The notes below the pieces were generated by a model, which did no database searches, was not told the DNA's origin, and saw nothing but the letters and a program-made list of their open reading frames with translations. DNA of 64,000 nt from Clavelina lepadiformis. Lineage: Eukaryota > Chordata > Ascidiacea > Aplousobranchia > Clavelinidae. The translations under genes were made by a program, and so were the position numbers. Positions 10,923 through 24,259 of the stretch are shown here, one piece after another (position 1 is the stretch's first letter; every line of letters starts with the position of its first letter). The stretch is taken from contig NC_135242.1 in NCBI RefSeq assembly GCF_947623445.1, forward strand, positions 7,812,001-7,876,000, in the 5' to 3' direction.

Positions 10923-13232
10923 ATTGATGATTCTGTTGTGAAAGTCTATTCCACATTGCCATTTTGTTGGTCGAGTTCGTGCAAAATAAATCTAAAAGTT
11001 GCTTTCTATAGCACCAGACGCTCTTTATAGTTAGTGCAAACAATTAAGGAAAGGATTAGGCCTATGCCATTTGTTGGAACGAAACATTTCTGTAGCGCTT
11101 AACAAAGCTAAAGCTGCTGCCATTCCCAAGGTGAAAGTACTGAAGTGCCTATTCAACACAGTGGTCCAAATTGCCGCTCCAATAAAGATGTAAAAGTTTC
11201 ATTAAACTCGATCCACAGGTTAAATAATTTAAACAACGATACAAACAATCTAGCCCAGGGCTTATATTTTTTAAAACTAAAACTAATTGAAAGCCGGCTA
11301 CACACGTTGATGACTCAAAAAGGCTAAGATTAACCTATTTACGGAGAGGACCATAATTGGGAGATAGACTAGGGTTATGATAACTGAAAAAGTCAAATTC
11401 CTGACGGTTTCAATGACCAAATTTCGCGACACCAAACAGGCGCTATACGGCGATTTTACAGTATGTTCTTACATCCTACCAATCCAAACGCTTATTTTGT
11501 CCGCAAGACAGTATCACTGTCAGTGAGGGAAAAAAGCACAGAACTGCCACATTTGTTTAGACTTTAGTCCAACAACTTTCTATTTCCGGATTTGCAAAAA
11601 CTGCTTTGTTTTAACATAAATAATCAAGGAATTTTATTAACAAAGCCAAATGTCTACGCTCTGCTTATGTAGCTATTTTAATTCCAAATTCCAGTTAACG
11701 GATAGGTGTATCCGCAAGATGTTGAGTTGCACAGTTGTAATGAATGCTAGTTTTTGCGCAGTTAACAATGATTGCTATACCAGAGTGTATTTAACTTGTT
11801 TCCATTAAAGGTATGCATGGAGTCCTTAATATAGAGTATTGTGTGCTGAATTACAGATCTCAATTAAATATTTTCTGTAGCTATGTGACAAGAAATGTCG
11901 GTCCCAGTCTTTGGAAAAAATTGTATCCCCCAAACAATGATGATAAAAGAGATTTCTGGGGTTATAAATTTGATAAAAATTAAAATTGTAACATAAATTA
12001 ACGACTACCTGTAAGGTGGCACCGTTTTGTTCAATCAAGGCATCTAGCTGTAAAACTAAACAAATCACTTCGATATTGAGCATTTATTTTAGTACAATAT
12101 GAATAAGCTTTTTAACGAGAGTAGCTTTATTTACTCGTCCCCGACGTAACTTCCGAGTTAATTTAACAAAATTGGTATTAATGAAATGTCATTATGTTGT
12201 TATTTTTATCGCTTTTACCTATATCTTACTTATTTGTAACCTGTATTGCATAACACGCTTACATCAAAGTTCTTCCGGAAAACGCCATATAGAGCTTACA
12301 CAAATGCACACTAAGAAAACATATGCATTTCGTGATATTTTCTGCGTTAAAATTAGCAATCGTGATGACGACTGTAAAATTTTCTACTTTTTGCAGCATA
12401 TGCGTTTTTTGAATATTCAGACATAAAAAACGCTGTTGAGATATTATTTACATTTGTTAGCAATAAGTCTGCTACTGTGAGTACTTTGTTTAAAAGGTGG
12501 ATTCAATATTTAAACCTGAGCTTGAATACTTGTTGTATAGAATTTACAATTATATGACTAAACGTATATAAGATACATGGTGTAGCCACAAAAGTCGAAA
12601 GCTTACCGAACACACAGGAAAAATAGATTTTGTATTGGTCAGAACTCAGAAGTAGGCTATTTACAACCAAAACCGAACGTTTAGGTGTATAAATTCGCTG
12701 ATATAACTGTTCCACATAACTTTATGTAGTTACCTTTTAACCGATTGCTAATTACCCATCAGTACCCTTTACTGTCTGTTTACCCATTTTAAGTCTATTT
12801 GTAAAGTGTAACCATCAATCTAAAGCAATTCAGGGAGAATCTAAAGATATATAACTATTCTGTGTTACGATAAGAAGGTGTTGAGGAACGGATTCAGCAT
12901 TTCGTGATGCCAGCTGCTGAGTAGCCTATTAAAGTAATAACTTTAAGTAAAATGCGTTTCCTGCATATTTTGCTCAAGAAACGCTATTAGCTTGATTATA
13001 ATCGTAAACAACATTTTTGTGCTGCGCAACTCAACACTTTGTTTAAAAGATGGATTCAATACTTGCTGTAGATCTTATGTAGATCTGTAGATCTTATGAG
13101 TTTATGGCTTACAACGTTTGCAACTTTTACTTATAGTCGACAGTATAACGAAAGGTAAAGTGCTGTTCAAAATACGTCAGGAAGATTAAGTTTATTAGCA
13201 CATTAAAATATTAAGTGTTGCTGTGGTGTGAA
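10923..13232. other. Intergenic, KDM8 to XK-related gene
   Basis: Contains the KDM8 3' UTR (AATAAA at 10985) and, at its far end, the XK-related gene promoter. Open frames here (for example 11826-12083 minus and 12172-12426 plus) show no family resemblance or flanking splice sites. A small local duplication of GTAGATCTTATG lies at about 13066-13097. Confidence 0.4.
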
Positions 13233-16200
13233 ATGGAGCAAAAATTTTTGTCCATACCTGAATGTAGTCACGAGAATAGTGCAGAGAAATCCCGTCGATT
13301 ATCAGGTTTGCTGACAAAAAAAATTTGGAAAGGAAGTCAAGAAACCATTGCCAGCATTTATGGTGTTTATGCCCGAGTTAATGATGGAAGGTATATGATA
13401 AATAGTAACTCTATGCTTCTTACATGTTACTTGCGCTTCGTTATTCAAATTTCGCCTGGGTAGCGTATATAACTTTTTACTATGTTATGTGATGTATTAA
13501 ACCTTTAAACATTTAGCTCTTAATTGATTGCGAAAATTCTTTCAGAATCTTAAAGTTACGAGATGTGTCCGGTTCAGTACCTACTCGCGAAGGCAGGACA
13601 TTGCATCACGAAAAGTGTAAGCAGTTTTTTTAAGCTGGTTAGCCTTTTGATCATACTTAAACACTGTTCATTGAGAAAAGAAATGTGTAGGCCTAAAGGA
13701 AATTTTTGCAATAAATTTCAGTTGTCCGAAAAGAAGAAGAAGAAGAAACTAATTTTGAAATAAATTTCAATTCAAACCAGTCTTCAAACGACCAGGTTCA
13801 TGTTTGTTTATACTAAATTAAATTTTTTTAAATTATAAGTAATGCTTGGTAAATTAAAACTATCCTCTTGTTTGTAGGCATACATTAGTATCAAAACGAT
13901 TTTTCCCGATGTTTTATTTCATATCAGAGTTTTATGCAATCTACCTTGTTTAGGCGCCGACAAAGTCTTATGTTCGTGCTACCATAATTGCGTTGTTTAG
14001 TTGGAAAGCAGCTATTTTGAGCAGATTCACTATCGTAAATTTTTTGCTTGGACTAGGTAAGTATTAAGATAAGCTTTCAGCAAACTTGTTTACCATTTGT
14101 GTTTTTGATATAAATAAGTTAATGTGAATCAGTGACCGAAGGAATTTCGCTCAAAAATATTACATCGTGGCAGACAATGTCTACGTCTTCACTAACACCT
14201 ATAGTTTATAAAGCTTATTTCAAATTAACGATTTAGCATTTACTGTTACGTAAATCTATTGCAATTCTTAGGAGGAATTACATTACACTTCATTGATCTT
14301 ATTTTGGATTGGGTCAATGCTTTTGGTTACTTGGATCGGCTGACTGCCGAAGAAGACAGTCTGTTCTATTTCGGCTTAACTGTAGCTGCGATCATTTTCC
14401 CGTCGTTCATCATGCATGTAAGCATACACCATACAGCAAGTGGTTTTACTACACGAAACCAGTTTACATATAACGAATATAGTATAGGACTAATATACAG
14501 GATTAGCTACCAATCGTATATATACGCATAATATTTATTAGCAAGAATGACGCTATAAGTCCGTTAGTAAAATTTCCTATATTTACTTTAAATTGTTACA
14601 TCACTATTTTGGTTTATTTCGGACTTTAATTAATCCAATCCAACCTGGGTGAGCGACAGTTGGACATTAACCGCGTATGTTCGACCTTGCACAGTAGTTT
14701 TTAATCGCTTATTACTTAAAAACTACATATCGTAAAGTAATCGAACTTTCACAAGTTTGAAGAAAAATTCTTTGTCTATCGATTTTTAACATATTACTTA
14801 TGTTTAAAAAAGTATACTTTGTGCAAAACACCTATTTTCACAAGTTACACGTATGTCAATATTTTACTATGTCGTATGTCTAAACAGGTTTGTTAAATCC
14901 CTATACGTTAAGAGTCTAACGAAATCAGAGAAATGTTATTTTTCGACCCGTATGCCTGCAAAAAAGAAAAAGAATACAAAAAAGTAGATTACAAATATTT
15001 GTGACGTATAGGTAAAGGCTTAATACCTATTTTTTTTATAATGATAGCATTTCACGTTCCACTTCAATCATTTCCTGAAACTAAAAATAATTGTCGTCTG
15101 TAATCTTTTCTTAAAAGACAAAGTTTTTACGTATTCAAACAATCTTAATCGTTTGTTGTTATTTTTATTACTCGATGTCACATTTTATTACTTGATGTCA
15201 CAGTTTATTACAGTACAGTCGCTCCTACTTTTAGGCTACATTTACCAAAACATTACAAATGACTTCTGCGAAAATAGAGTAAGTAAATGTATAGAGACGT
15301 TGGGCTATAACAGACAAGTGAAAGTTTATTATTGAAATGAAACTTTGAAATGTGTGAAACTTGTCCTACACATCTATAGGTGTTTTACTTATCTTTCAGA
15401 CATTTTCCGCTTGGTGGGAGGTTGAAGATTTTCAGTATAACAAAATAGAAAAGAGGAAACGACAGATCAGTCACAGATCCAATCCCTGTTGGTACTTCTG
15501 CATAGTAATGTCACACATTTTGCAAATCGCTCCAGTGTACAGGTGTTTAACGAAAGCTGATCATTGTTAACCTTACTAAATCAGGCCTCCTGTATTTCGT
15601 ATCTTTGTTACTATCAGACACTAACATTCCTTAGATATTCCCGCGCATTGTACTATGGAGTTAAATCGAGACAACAGGAAGTAATGGGCCACATGAATTG
15701 GTGGAAGTTTTACGATGACTTGGTATAGTTATGCTTTTGATTACAACACATGTAGTTCATATTGAGCTTTTGTTGAATAGGAATTTTAAAAATATAAATT
15801 TAAAAATATATACTACATGAATACGAATAACGCTGTTAGATTAAAACGAGTACCGTTATCTAAACTGCATCTATTCTTTAGTTCCTAACCGAATTATATG
15901 ACATCAATTTTATGCGCATGACTGAGGCATTTCTAGAGAGCTCACCCCAATTGATACTGCAGTTTTATATCATGATCGAGTTGCAAACCGTACCTGCAAT
16001 TACTGGTAAGTTGTATTGCACGCATATCGGCCTACCACAGTCTATGGGTTAGTGCCTATAACTTAAAAGACAAAAGTTTTGCATGCACTAATCAACTTAT
16101 TACTCCTAAAGCTACCTTAGTGTTTGTTGGAAACCGCTTAAAAAGAAAATATAATAGTGTAGTGTATTGCCTAAGTCTATAATTGTACAGAGTCCGTATC

Positions 16201-18399
16201 ACTGTGCAATTATTTCGTTCATTTAAACGTGGACAATTACTTTGCAGTTATATTTTGCTTGGCATCAATGTCGGGCATAGCATTAGCCTTTATTGGTCAA
16301 GAAATGTCGCAAAGAGATATGATCAAAGGAAAACGGCAATTGTCTATTCTTGGAATTTTGGCGTTAGGATTTTACAGGGGCCTTACAATGAGTTCTCGGG
16401 TAAGCATGGTCACGTAAATCACACACATCGAACTTACGGTCGACAAACAATTTCTTATTTTATTGTCCTACCCAACATCACATTGAACACCATTTTTGAA
16501 TACCTACTAGTCGCATTTCACTTTAATACGGAACAAAAACCTGTGGTTCTATTTTCCATTTTATGGGACGCCTGGCACACAATGCTGAACGCAAATCCTT
16601 AGCTATCCGTACAATTGTTACAAAAACGATTTTCTGTTCGGGCTTAAAGTGCTGCTAAAGAAATCCTAAATCTAAAAAAAACCTGACTTAATTGACAAAA
16701 ACTCGAAAGGTATTTCTTTAGCGACCGTTTTTAAGTGAAAATGCAGTTCATTTTAGTGTCAAACAAATCAGAGTAAAGTAGATCTTATGACAACATGCAT
16801 ATAAAATGTGGCGTTCAAGTCATGCCTATATGGCGGACAAGCTATAGGCCTGTTTGATTTACGTACAGCCTTAAGATCTGCAACAAGAGCTTTTTTCTTC
16901 ATATGATAGATTCTGTCCCATGCACTACTTCTTCATATTAATGTATTGGCATGGATTGTGTTCTTTTTTACACACTGGCTGTTTTTCTCGTTGCTAACAA
17001 TGTGGAGGAAAACAAAATTTTGTCCCACGAAGCTAAGGGAATATGCCTATGACATAGTGATCGGGTAAGCATATGTTTATCATTGTGAGTAGATTTGGCC
17101 ACTGTCTCATTCCAATATGCAGTGCATATTCCAATGCACATCAGCTTAGGCTTACTAAACATATTTTTCTGTCTACTACATTTCAAATGAAATAGAATCA
17201 GTGTTACATGTCCTACTACATGTGCTATGCGGTTTGCAAGTAGACGATAGTAGGCTACATATGCAAACTTTGGGTAGACATTTAACTACATCTAGGCTTA
17301 GGCCTATATACTTAAATCCAACAGAATAAGTGATACTAGTTATTCCTTTTTTAGGTTTTGCTTAAATTTTGGCTATCTCAACGTTCACCCACAGTCAAAA
17401 CACCGTCATCCAATGATGATTTATTACTTTTGTATGCTGGTTGAAAATATTGCCATTTGTTTGTTGTGGTTCTACATTCGAGACGGAGGAGGAAACATTT
17501 TGGAAACGTTGAAGCTTTACTTTCAACCAAAATTCATAACATTAGAAACGAGCAATATCACCAAGTCAAACCAGACCATTCATATGTCAGGCGAAAATGT
17601 CAAACCTCCAATACCAAATGATATCGCACTGCTTTTGGTGTTTGCCGTCATAATTTCTAATGTAATTGGACTTACCGTTGTACCGATTTATTATTTTGTT
17701 CTTCGGCCAGCTACTCGACATATTTGTGCGTGTCTTCGACTATCACACTACTCATCCAATCAAGATAACGAAGTTATTTCGACAAATGAATTGCTGGATG
17801 AACCTGGCCAGCCAAGTACAACAAGCACCGCAGATTTCGAGTCAGTGTACATTACTGTCAGTGAAGCTGTCGACAAACGTGGTTTTAATTCCTGTCCTGC
17901 ATCGCTTGTTTCAAGAAAAAAAAAGTTGAAAATTTCACCAGCGCCGGACATTGTAATGCAGAAGACTTTGGAATCAACATTTTCGTTGAATAATGTTCCA
18001 CAAAGGAGCTTATCTTTACCAGACTGTACAAGGTTGAAAGGAACGGCCCATTCCTGTTGCGCCGCAAATTTCAAGCCTTTACAGAAAAACATGCAAAACG
18101 TAGACGACGAGTTCAATAGCATTTCATCTCCAAAACCAGAATACATAGAAGAATCAAAGAAGATCCACTTGTACAAGACAAAAAAAATTAGAAATTTTCA
18201 TCAAAATAAAAACCGATCTATTCATTCTGATAAAACGCTATCTGTAAAACGAGACAAATCGTTTACGAATGTGGCTGGAAGAAACGTTTTTAACCGAAGT
18301 TTACGAGCTTCCACTTTGTACTCCAGACATTACTCAACTAAAGTTGGTTTGCGTTTTGTTGGACAACTAGCAGCAAATTTGGTAACAACAATACAGTAA
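13233..18399 (+). CDS. XK-related multi-pass protein (XKR4/6/7-like, candidate phospholipid scramblase)
   Basis: XK-family proteins are multi-pass plasma-membrane proteins; XKR4, 8 and 9 scramble phospholipids after caspase cleavage of the C-tail. Eleven exons: 13233-13390, 13546-13616, 13722-13795, 13954-14056, 14272-14417, 15400-15542, 15635-15722, 15882-16005, 16248-16399, 16910-17064, 17355-18399, giving 752 aa with consistent phases. Family signatures are RFTIVNFLLGLGG with FIDLILDW (first membrane segment), RYSRALYYGVKSRQQE, and MTEAFLESSPQLILQFYIM, the XK diagnostic stretch. The last exon has two membrane segments (MIYYFCMLVENIAICLLWFY; IALLLVFAVIISNVIGLTVV) and then a hydrophilic, Ser- and Lys-rich tail of about 225 residues. 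An acidic EEEEE run sits near residue 80. Exons 2 and 3 are supported by phase, not by similarity. The exact XKR paralogue is not assigned. Confidence 0.88.
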
Positions 18400-18594
18400 G
18401 TAGGCCTAGGCTTCAGTGTTGTAGCCGATATCAAACCGAAGCAGATTGCAGTTCAAACTGGAAGCGAAATTGTTGGTTCTTGGTGGTTTAGCACTCCACA
18501 CCAAGTAATCATTTCTTTTTTTATCAGAAACTTTCTAGAATTACATTTTGCCTCATACTTTACGTCATTTGTTGATTTCATTTAACCCTTTGCG

Positions 18595-18715
18595 GTCCAC
18601 CTACATCCCTGGGATGATAAACAAAATTATGTAATGCTGTCCACCTACATCCCTAGGATGACTTTTGTGTACAGCGGTTTTTACGGGTCTACCTACATTC
18701 TAAGAATGTTACAAC
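18595..18715 (+). repeat. Subterminal palindrome-bearing repeats of the piggyBac left end
   Basis: Three direct copies of a word around GTCCACCTACATCCCTGGG: at about 18595-18614, 18640-18659 and 18688-18709 (last copy diverged: TCTACCTACATTCTAAGAAT). Each core is a small palindrome, CATCCCTGGGATG, CATCCCTAGGATG and CATTCTAAGAATG. Subterminal repeats of this kind are transposase-binding sites in studied piggyBac elements; that role here is inference. Confidence 0.8.
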
Positions 18716-18937
18716 ATTTTTTATCGATTTTGGAACATAGTAGATGGTATTTATTAGGGTTTTCCCCTGACTTATGTTAAGTTGAAGTTAAGTTGGAACT
18801 GGAAAACAGTTAGTAAAACTGGGGTAGGCAAGAGCAATTCTTGCACTCAGCAATAATGAATTTTGCTTGTTATTGTATTTTATTACTACCTTGCAGACGA
18901 GAGTTGTAGTAAATAGTATTGGATTGTTTATAGTAAA

Positions 18938-19996
18938 ATGGCTGCTAGAAGGTTTAGTGCTAATGATGTACTTGAAATGCTTGATTCTGAAGATGAAAAT
19001 CATTCAGACATGGAGGTTGATGAAGAGAGTGATTTTTCTGATTCAGATATGGAAATGAGTGATGATGGGAGCTCTGATCCAGATGAGCACTCAGACAGTG
19101 ATGGATCTACCTCTAATGATGTTGTAGACTCTAATGGATGGAGAATATGGCATGATAATGACAGTGATTTTCCTCATCACCCATTTACAGCTACTGATGT
19201 GGGACCAAACTTGGAAAAGATCCCAGAAACAGAATTGGAATATTTTCAAAATTTTATGTCGGATGAAATATTTATGGAAATTTTGGTGGCAACAAATGCA
19301 TATGCAACAATACGACTACAGCAAAAAAGATTTGTAAAGAATTCTGTATGGTATGGTTGGCAAGATTTAACTTTGCCTGAATTGAAGGCTTATCTCGGAG
19401 TTGTACTGAAGATGGCTTTGGTAGAAAAACCTGAAATAAAGGACTACTTCAGTAGAAAATGGACTGAATATTGCCCATTTTTTCTTGATGTATTTTCTCG
19501 TAGGCGTTTTCTGCAAATACATTGGATGCTACATGTAAAGTCACCGGAACCAACCACTGCACCTATAACCCGTGGAAGTGTAATGAAAAATTTAGTTTCT
19601 TGCATCCAAGAGAAGTGCCTTCGGAATTTCACCCCTCGGCAAAACATTGCTGTTGATGAAAGCACAGTTGGATTCAAAGGGCGTATTGCTTTCAAAACTT
19701 ATAATCCCCAAAAACCTACCAAATGGGGGCTTCGGGTGTATGTCTTGTCTGACTCGGAATCTGGGTATATCTCAGCTTTTGAACCCTATTTTGGAAAAAC
19801 TACTACAGAAAATTTGTCGCGTCAAGATCTGCCGTTTACATCGAGAATCGTGATGCATTTAGTTGGCAAGCTGCTGTCAAAAGTCAGAGCAAGTGGTTAT
19901 CATGTATACACAGACCGGTTTTATACAAGCTGCACTCTAGCAAAAGAACTGCTTCAGAATCAAAAAATACATGATGCAAAAAATTGCGAAAAGTAG
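18938..19996 (+). CDS. piggyBac transposase, C-terminally truncated (PGBD-like)
   Basis: An uninterrupted 352-codon frame. Residues 10-65 are an acidic Asp/Ser-rich N-terminus typical of piggyBac transposases. From about residue 90 the DDE_Tnp_1_7 domain follows, with RRRFLQIHWMLHV, the first catalytic Asp in AVDESTVGFKGR (D240) and the second in HVYTDRFYTS (D326). The third catalytic Asp and the C-terminal Cys-rich zinc finger are missing because the frame ends at 19996, after an A-rich deletion junction. Full-length relatives are about 550-600 residues. The truncated product should not be an active transposase on its own. Confidence 0.92.
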   Translation: MAARRFSANDVLEMLDSEDENHSDMEVDEESDFSDSDMEMSDDGSSDPDEHSDSDGSTSNDVVDSNGWRIWHDNDSDFPHHPFTATDVGPNLEKIPETELEYFQNFMSDEIFMEILVATNAYATIRLQQKRFVKNSVWYGWQDLTLPELKAYLGVVLKMALVEKPEIKDYFSRKWTEYCPFFLDVFSRRRFLQIHWMLHVKSPEPTTAPITRGSVMKNLVSCIQEKCLRNFTPRQNIAVDESTVGFKGRIAFKTYNPQKPTKWGLRVYVLSDSESGYISAFEPYFGKTTTENLSRQDLPFTSRIVMHLVGKLLSKVRASGYHVYTDRFYTSCTLAKELLQNQKIHDAKNCEK

Positions 19997-20520
19997 CATT
20001 TTTAAAAACGCTAAAAAAAAAAATTTTAAAAAAATTTCGACAAAAAAAATTCACAGCCGTACTCTACACATATAAAACTACCCAAAAATGCATTAAAAAA
20101 AATTGGACCTGGACTGACCGAAACGGTAAAAAAAAATTGGACCGCAAAGGGTTAATACCTCTGTGTTATGGGCATAGTAACGTTAATTTCAATACGGCTT
20201 TTCAGTTGACATGAACTTTCTTGTGATACGGTATTAGAAAGTTTACACTAAAACTCAGAAAATCTTTAAACTCGGTGATGATTACTCATCTCTGAAGTCT
20301 TTAATATCTCCTGATCCAATCGCTTTTATTGAACAACCCACTTACTGGAAAATTTATAGCAGCATTTTTTTGTTTCTATTTCTGCCATACGTTTTCATTT
20401 TCTTCAAGAACTTTTTTCTAACAACAGCAAACTATTTTGCCATGCACTTAGTTGTTTATATTTTGATGTTTTTACGGCACAGGTATTTACTGATCTGAGC
20501 GTGACAGCTTTCGTATAGGA

Positions 20521-21028
20521 CAGTGCTTCTCAACGAGTTTTAAGCCATCGGCGAATAGAACAAGTTCTAGACTTTTCCGGACCACCAAAATATTGTTTCT
20601 TATAGGAGACATTTTATTTCTTTGTAAGTCCTGTGGGGGTAATAATGGATTACATATAGTTACAGCCTATAACTTAAACCCAGTCTGCAAGTACATTGAA
20701 GCGGCCAGCCTTGGCACACTGAAACGTTTCTGTCCACTTTGGCCAACAACGATCCTTACCCACCATTCCACTCTTTGTTAACGCGTAATTGCATGTTTTT
20801 ACGTTTTTGTCCCCCTTGGCCAACCAAATACCTTACACGTTAAGGCTTTCACTTTTGCCCAATGTGGCTTCCCATATTATGGGAGAACTTGAAAACGTTT
20901 TAAATTAGCAAGTAAGAAACACCGCGTCTGATGTGTGTGGGTTTACGATGTTGACACGGACTGGTAGACCGCGGGAGGTTAGCTACTTAAAAAGTAGACT
21001 TTGGGTGAAAAGAGTTTGAGCACCCTTG
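20521..21028. mobile_element. Possible decayed hAT-type element
   Basis: The left end CAGTGCTTCTCAACGAGTTT and the right end, read inverted, CAAGGGTGCTCAAACTC share only a loose hAT-like pattern. No 8 bp target duplication could be matched, so this is weak. Confidence 0.35.
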
Positions 21029-23922
21029 CTTTAACCGATGCCCGGCGGGAAATTTTAGACCGCTGAAGGCCCTTTTGTAAAATCTGCATTATTAATAATA
21101 AGTAATTTGTTAAAGCAGTTATGGTTAATTTCCCTACATTTCATAGTTTGGATAACATAACTGCGGTCTCTTAAAACTTCTTGGCGGTCGCCAAAGTTAA
21201 ACCTTAAGAAAATGGCTGCAGGCACGCAAACGCTGCACCTAGTCAGCCAGCATCTACCCCTGGTTGACTGCATAATTCCAAAACAGCAAAGCGACTGTGC
21301 TATTACCACAAGAAATTTGGTAAACATGCCATCAACTGCAAAAAAGGCTGTGAGTCCGAGTACCGCCGCTTGCACTCACGACCAAAAGATTACAAGAGAA
21401 ATTGTGGCGTACGCCTAGATTTGAAGTCATGCAACTAAAGTACTAAACCTTTCATTTTGCCATTGTCGTTATCGTTTACTCCTCAGGAAAAAATCATCAG
21501 TCACGTAACCTTTTTTTTGAATATTTTGGGAAAATTTGCCTCAAAGGTTTTTCGTGCTTTCGACCAGACAAAATCCTGTTAAGAGAACCCCTCCACGAAA
21601 GGAAGCCTTTCAAGACATCGGGCTTAAAAAAAGCCAGCTAATGTCGCCGTTAGCGGCCAAGAGTGCTCAATGACTAAAGTTTTTCTTAGCCATTAGCCGA
21701 AAACGTACGTGTGCGAGATTATACGGAGTAAAATTTTTGGTAGTGTAATGACTCAAAGACAGCTGCTGTATTAACCATTTTGATGCTTGAATACTTCGTT
21801 TTCCTGATAAATTTTGTGCTTTAGCATGACATAAGTTGCTAATATAACCCTTGTCATCACATTTCTCCACAATAAACAGCGGTTTGGCCTGCAGTTAACG
21901 TGGAATGATAATGATTAGCGCTTATGGCAGCTAAACGCCAGCTAACGGTTAAATAAAATCGGCTGAGGCTCTCAGCATGACTCCGTAAGTTCGGTATTTT
22001 GACACCAAGCATTTTTAATTTCTTAAGACATAAGTCAATCAACCTAATTTTATTAATAAAAGCTGCCTATTACGGTTATCAGTAAAGGTGCGTTTACACC
22101 TACCGCACGGCCGCAGCACAACATAACTCAATTAAATTTTTTATGTTTACTCTACTAACACTAGACATAATCCAACCATAGAATTATTATAGAACTATTA
22201 GAAATCTATATTTGTATGCCCTTTATCGTTGTAGCGATGGCGTCGTTGGAATGAGGATAAGAGGAAGGGGGGATATGTCCTAACAACTTTCGAATCATTA
22301 TCTTAGCTTATCACAATTTGAATTATATTTCGTAACTGCCAATGCATATCACACAAAGTTTGTCCCATTTAAAGTTTTTTAACAAACTAGGTCCATGATA
22401 GGGGTATATGGACCTAATTAGGCCTATAACCAAGTGACTCTCAACCTTTCTTGGTTCGTGACCCACTGCTCATCAACAAAAATGTAGATTGATGATTGCA
22501 AAACAATTTTTACTTCACTACTGCATGTGTCCCGCTAATTTAAAGCAGCAAACACAAGCAGAAAAAGTGGTAATTATGAAAATAATCTACCGGGTGATAA
22601 ATTGTCCGAGGAAAAGTTAAATAATAGTCCTAGAGTGATGCGAAGTAGACCGAGTCGTACTATTAATAAGCCGATAAATTATCGTGACTATGTATGTTCC
22701 TGGACAGTGTACATTTGTATACAATGCTGTATTTTTTAAGTGTGAGCATGAAAAATTTGTAGCAATTATGAAGATGATGTAGCCTACTTAAACTAGTCTC
22801 TATACTGCCAAAGTGTGATATGGCGCAATTCTGCATTGATCAAACGTTTTACCTGAAATGATGTAACCATTTTAGACATACAGGTTAATTCATTTTTTAT
22901 AGAAGCATGTTTGTGGCAGGCGTGCTCATGATGATTATAATACAAAATACGACAGTGGGCAATGATTTTAAACATTTCGTAATTAGGCTACAATAACACT
23001 TTTATTTCACTTGCATCGAAAGTGAATTCATTCCACGTATTTCAGAAAATCAATGTATCAAGTGTACCAGCGTATTTCGGAAAGGTCGTGATCCCCCTTA
23101 CAAACCAGATTTTTGTGATCATAGGCATTTCGAAATCTTCATTCGTTTTCATTCCTCACATTTTCTTGTTTGCGACTCCTTTCAATTATCACTGTATCAC
23201 CGAAAGGAAATCATACACCAAACGACCGTTTTCTGTTTGGAGGTGGGTGAAGGAACGCCTCAGATAATTACTATTAACGTTTGTGGAAATATTTTGAATA
23301 ATATTTTTTTATGTTTTCAAAATGCAAACTATACAGGGTGGGCAAAAGTGAACAAGGTCTTGATTGCTTTGTTAGAGTTAGGGTTGAGATTGCGGGACCT
23401 GATTGTTAAATCCCGGGATCGATCTGGTAAAAAAATTATTCTACTTTTACCACTGGAAAAAGTTATAGCATATTATTGTTAGATTATGAAAAAAATTTTC
23501 TGTTTGCCAATAGCGTCCAATTTGGCGTGGATCCAACAAAGCACTTACTGCCGATGGATTCACTTACTGTAAGTTGGTCACCAATTAACTCGTCACTCAG
23601 TGGCGTTGTCGAAATCGGATTCATGCATTGGATCCTAAGTTTTGATACAGAAATCCTTACCACACTTTACGAGATATAGTAATTCTAGGTTCCTGTTTAC
23701 GTCTTCTCCGCGTTTTTGGCTTAATGGAATATCGGCATTTTGTGATTACGAGATTCTCATCAAAAAGAAATTTTGTTTTTGGGGGATTTTTTGTGTTTTC
23801 TTTTGATTCATACGTATTGTACACTCGAAATTGTTTTGGTTGCATAAAGTTTTACAACTTAGGGATACTGTCAAGCTCGAAATAGTCCATTATGTGCCAT
23901 GATGCGAGATAACGTTGTAGAC

Positions 23923-24259
23923 CAGGGGTGGCCAACCAGTCAGAGACTAAGAGCCTCACTTCTTACTGTGTTAACCGCAAAGAGCCACATTATACACATT
24001 ACGATTTATGACGCTTTTTCTTATTACGTCATAATACTGCATCAGATATTGTTTCAGTTTCATCATCTTTATTCTGGGTCGAAATCTGATGTAAATAGTC
24101 ATTATTTAGCTAATATCAATTGAACATTAGCCAGTAGAGATTACGTTTCTGTATTATTTATCTGCCTAAAACGGGTAAAATGTGCTCTCTTTCGGAGGTT
24201 CAATATGAACGAAAGAGCCGCATAATACCGGGCAAAGAACCGCGGGTTGGCCAGGCCTG
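23923..24259. mobile_element. Small non-autonomous hAT element
   Basis: Inverted ends CAGGGGTGGCCAACC and, at the right, GGTTGGCCAGGCCTG. They are flanked by TTGTAGAC (23915-23922) and TTGTAGGC (24260-24267), an 8 bp target duplication with one mismatch. Inner words AGAGCC(A/G)CAT occur in opposite orientations near the two ends. No coding sequence. Confidence 0.82.

Larger units (their letters stand above)
18586..20151 (+). mobile_element. piggyBac element, internally deleted, TTAA-flanked
   Basis: A 1566 bp element with TTAA at both borders (18582-18585 and 20152-20155), the classical piggyBac target duplication. Termini are perfect inverted repeats of 14 bp: CCCTTTGCGGTCCA at the left, TGGACCGCAAAGGG at the right. 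It carries one truncated transposase gene. The coding sequence is intact up to an A-rich junction near 19980, where it ends well short of family length, so the 3' half of the gene appears deleted. It lies 182 bp after the XK-related stop codon, perhaps inside that gene's 3' UTR. High identity of the ends suggests a fairly young insertion. Confidence 0.93.

Noticed and set aside
12172-12426. 84-codon frame with a hydrophobic start (HYVVIFIAFTYILLICNLYC)
   Set aside because: It looks like a signal peptide or membrane helix, but the rest has no resemblance, no flanking splice sites and typical intergenic AT-rich composition.
16183-16602. 139-codon plus-strand frame
   Set aside because: It overlaps XK-related exon 9 in another frame; the frame that joins neighbouring exons in phase carries the membrane-protein sequence.
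17760-18176. Minus-strand frame of 138 codons
   Set aside because: Antisense to the large last exon of the XK-related gene; no family resemblance.
23335-23480. Mariner-like terminus ACAGGGTGGGCAAAAGTGAAC
   Set aside because: Only one end was seen, with no inverted partner, TA duplication or transposase sequence nearby.
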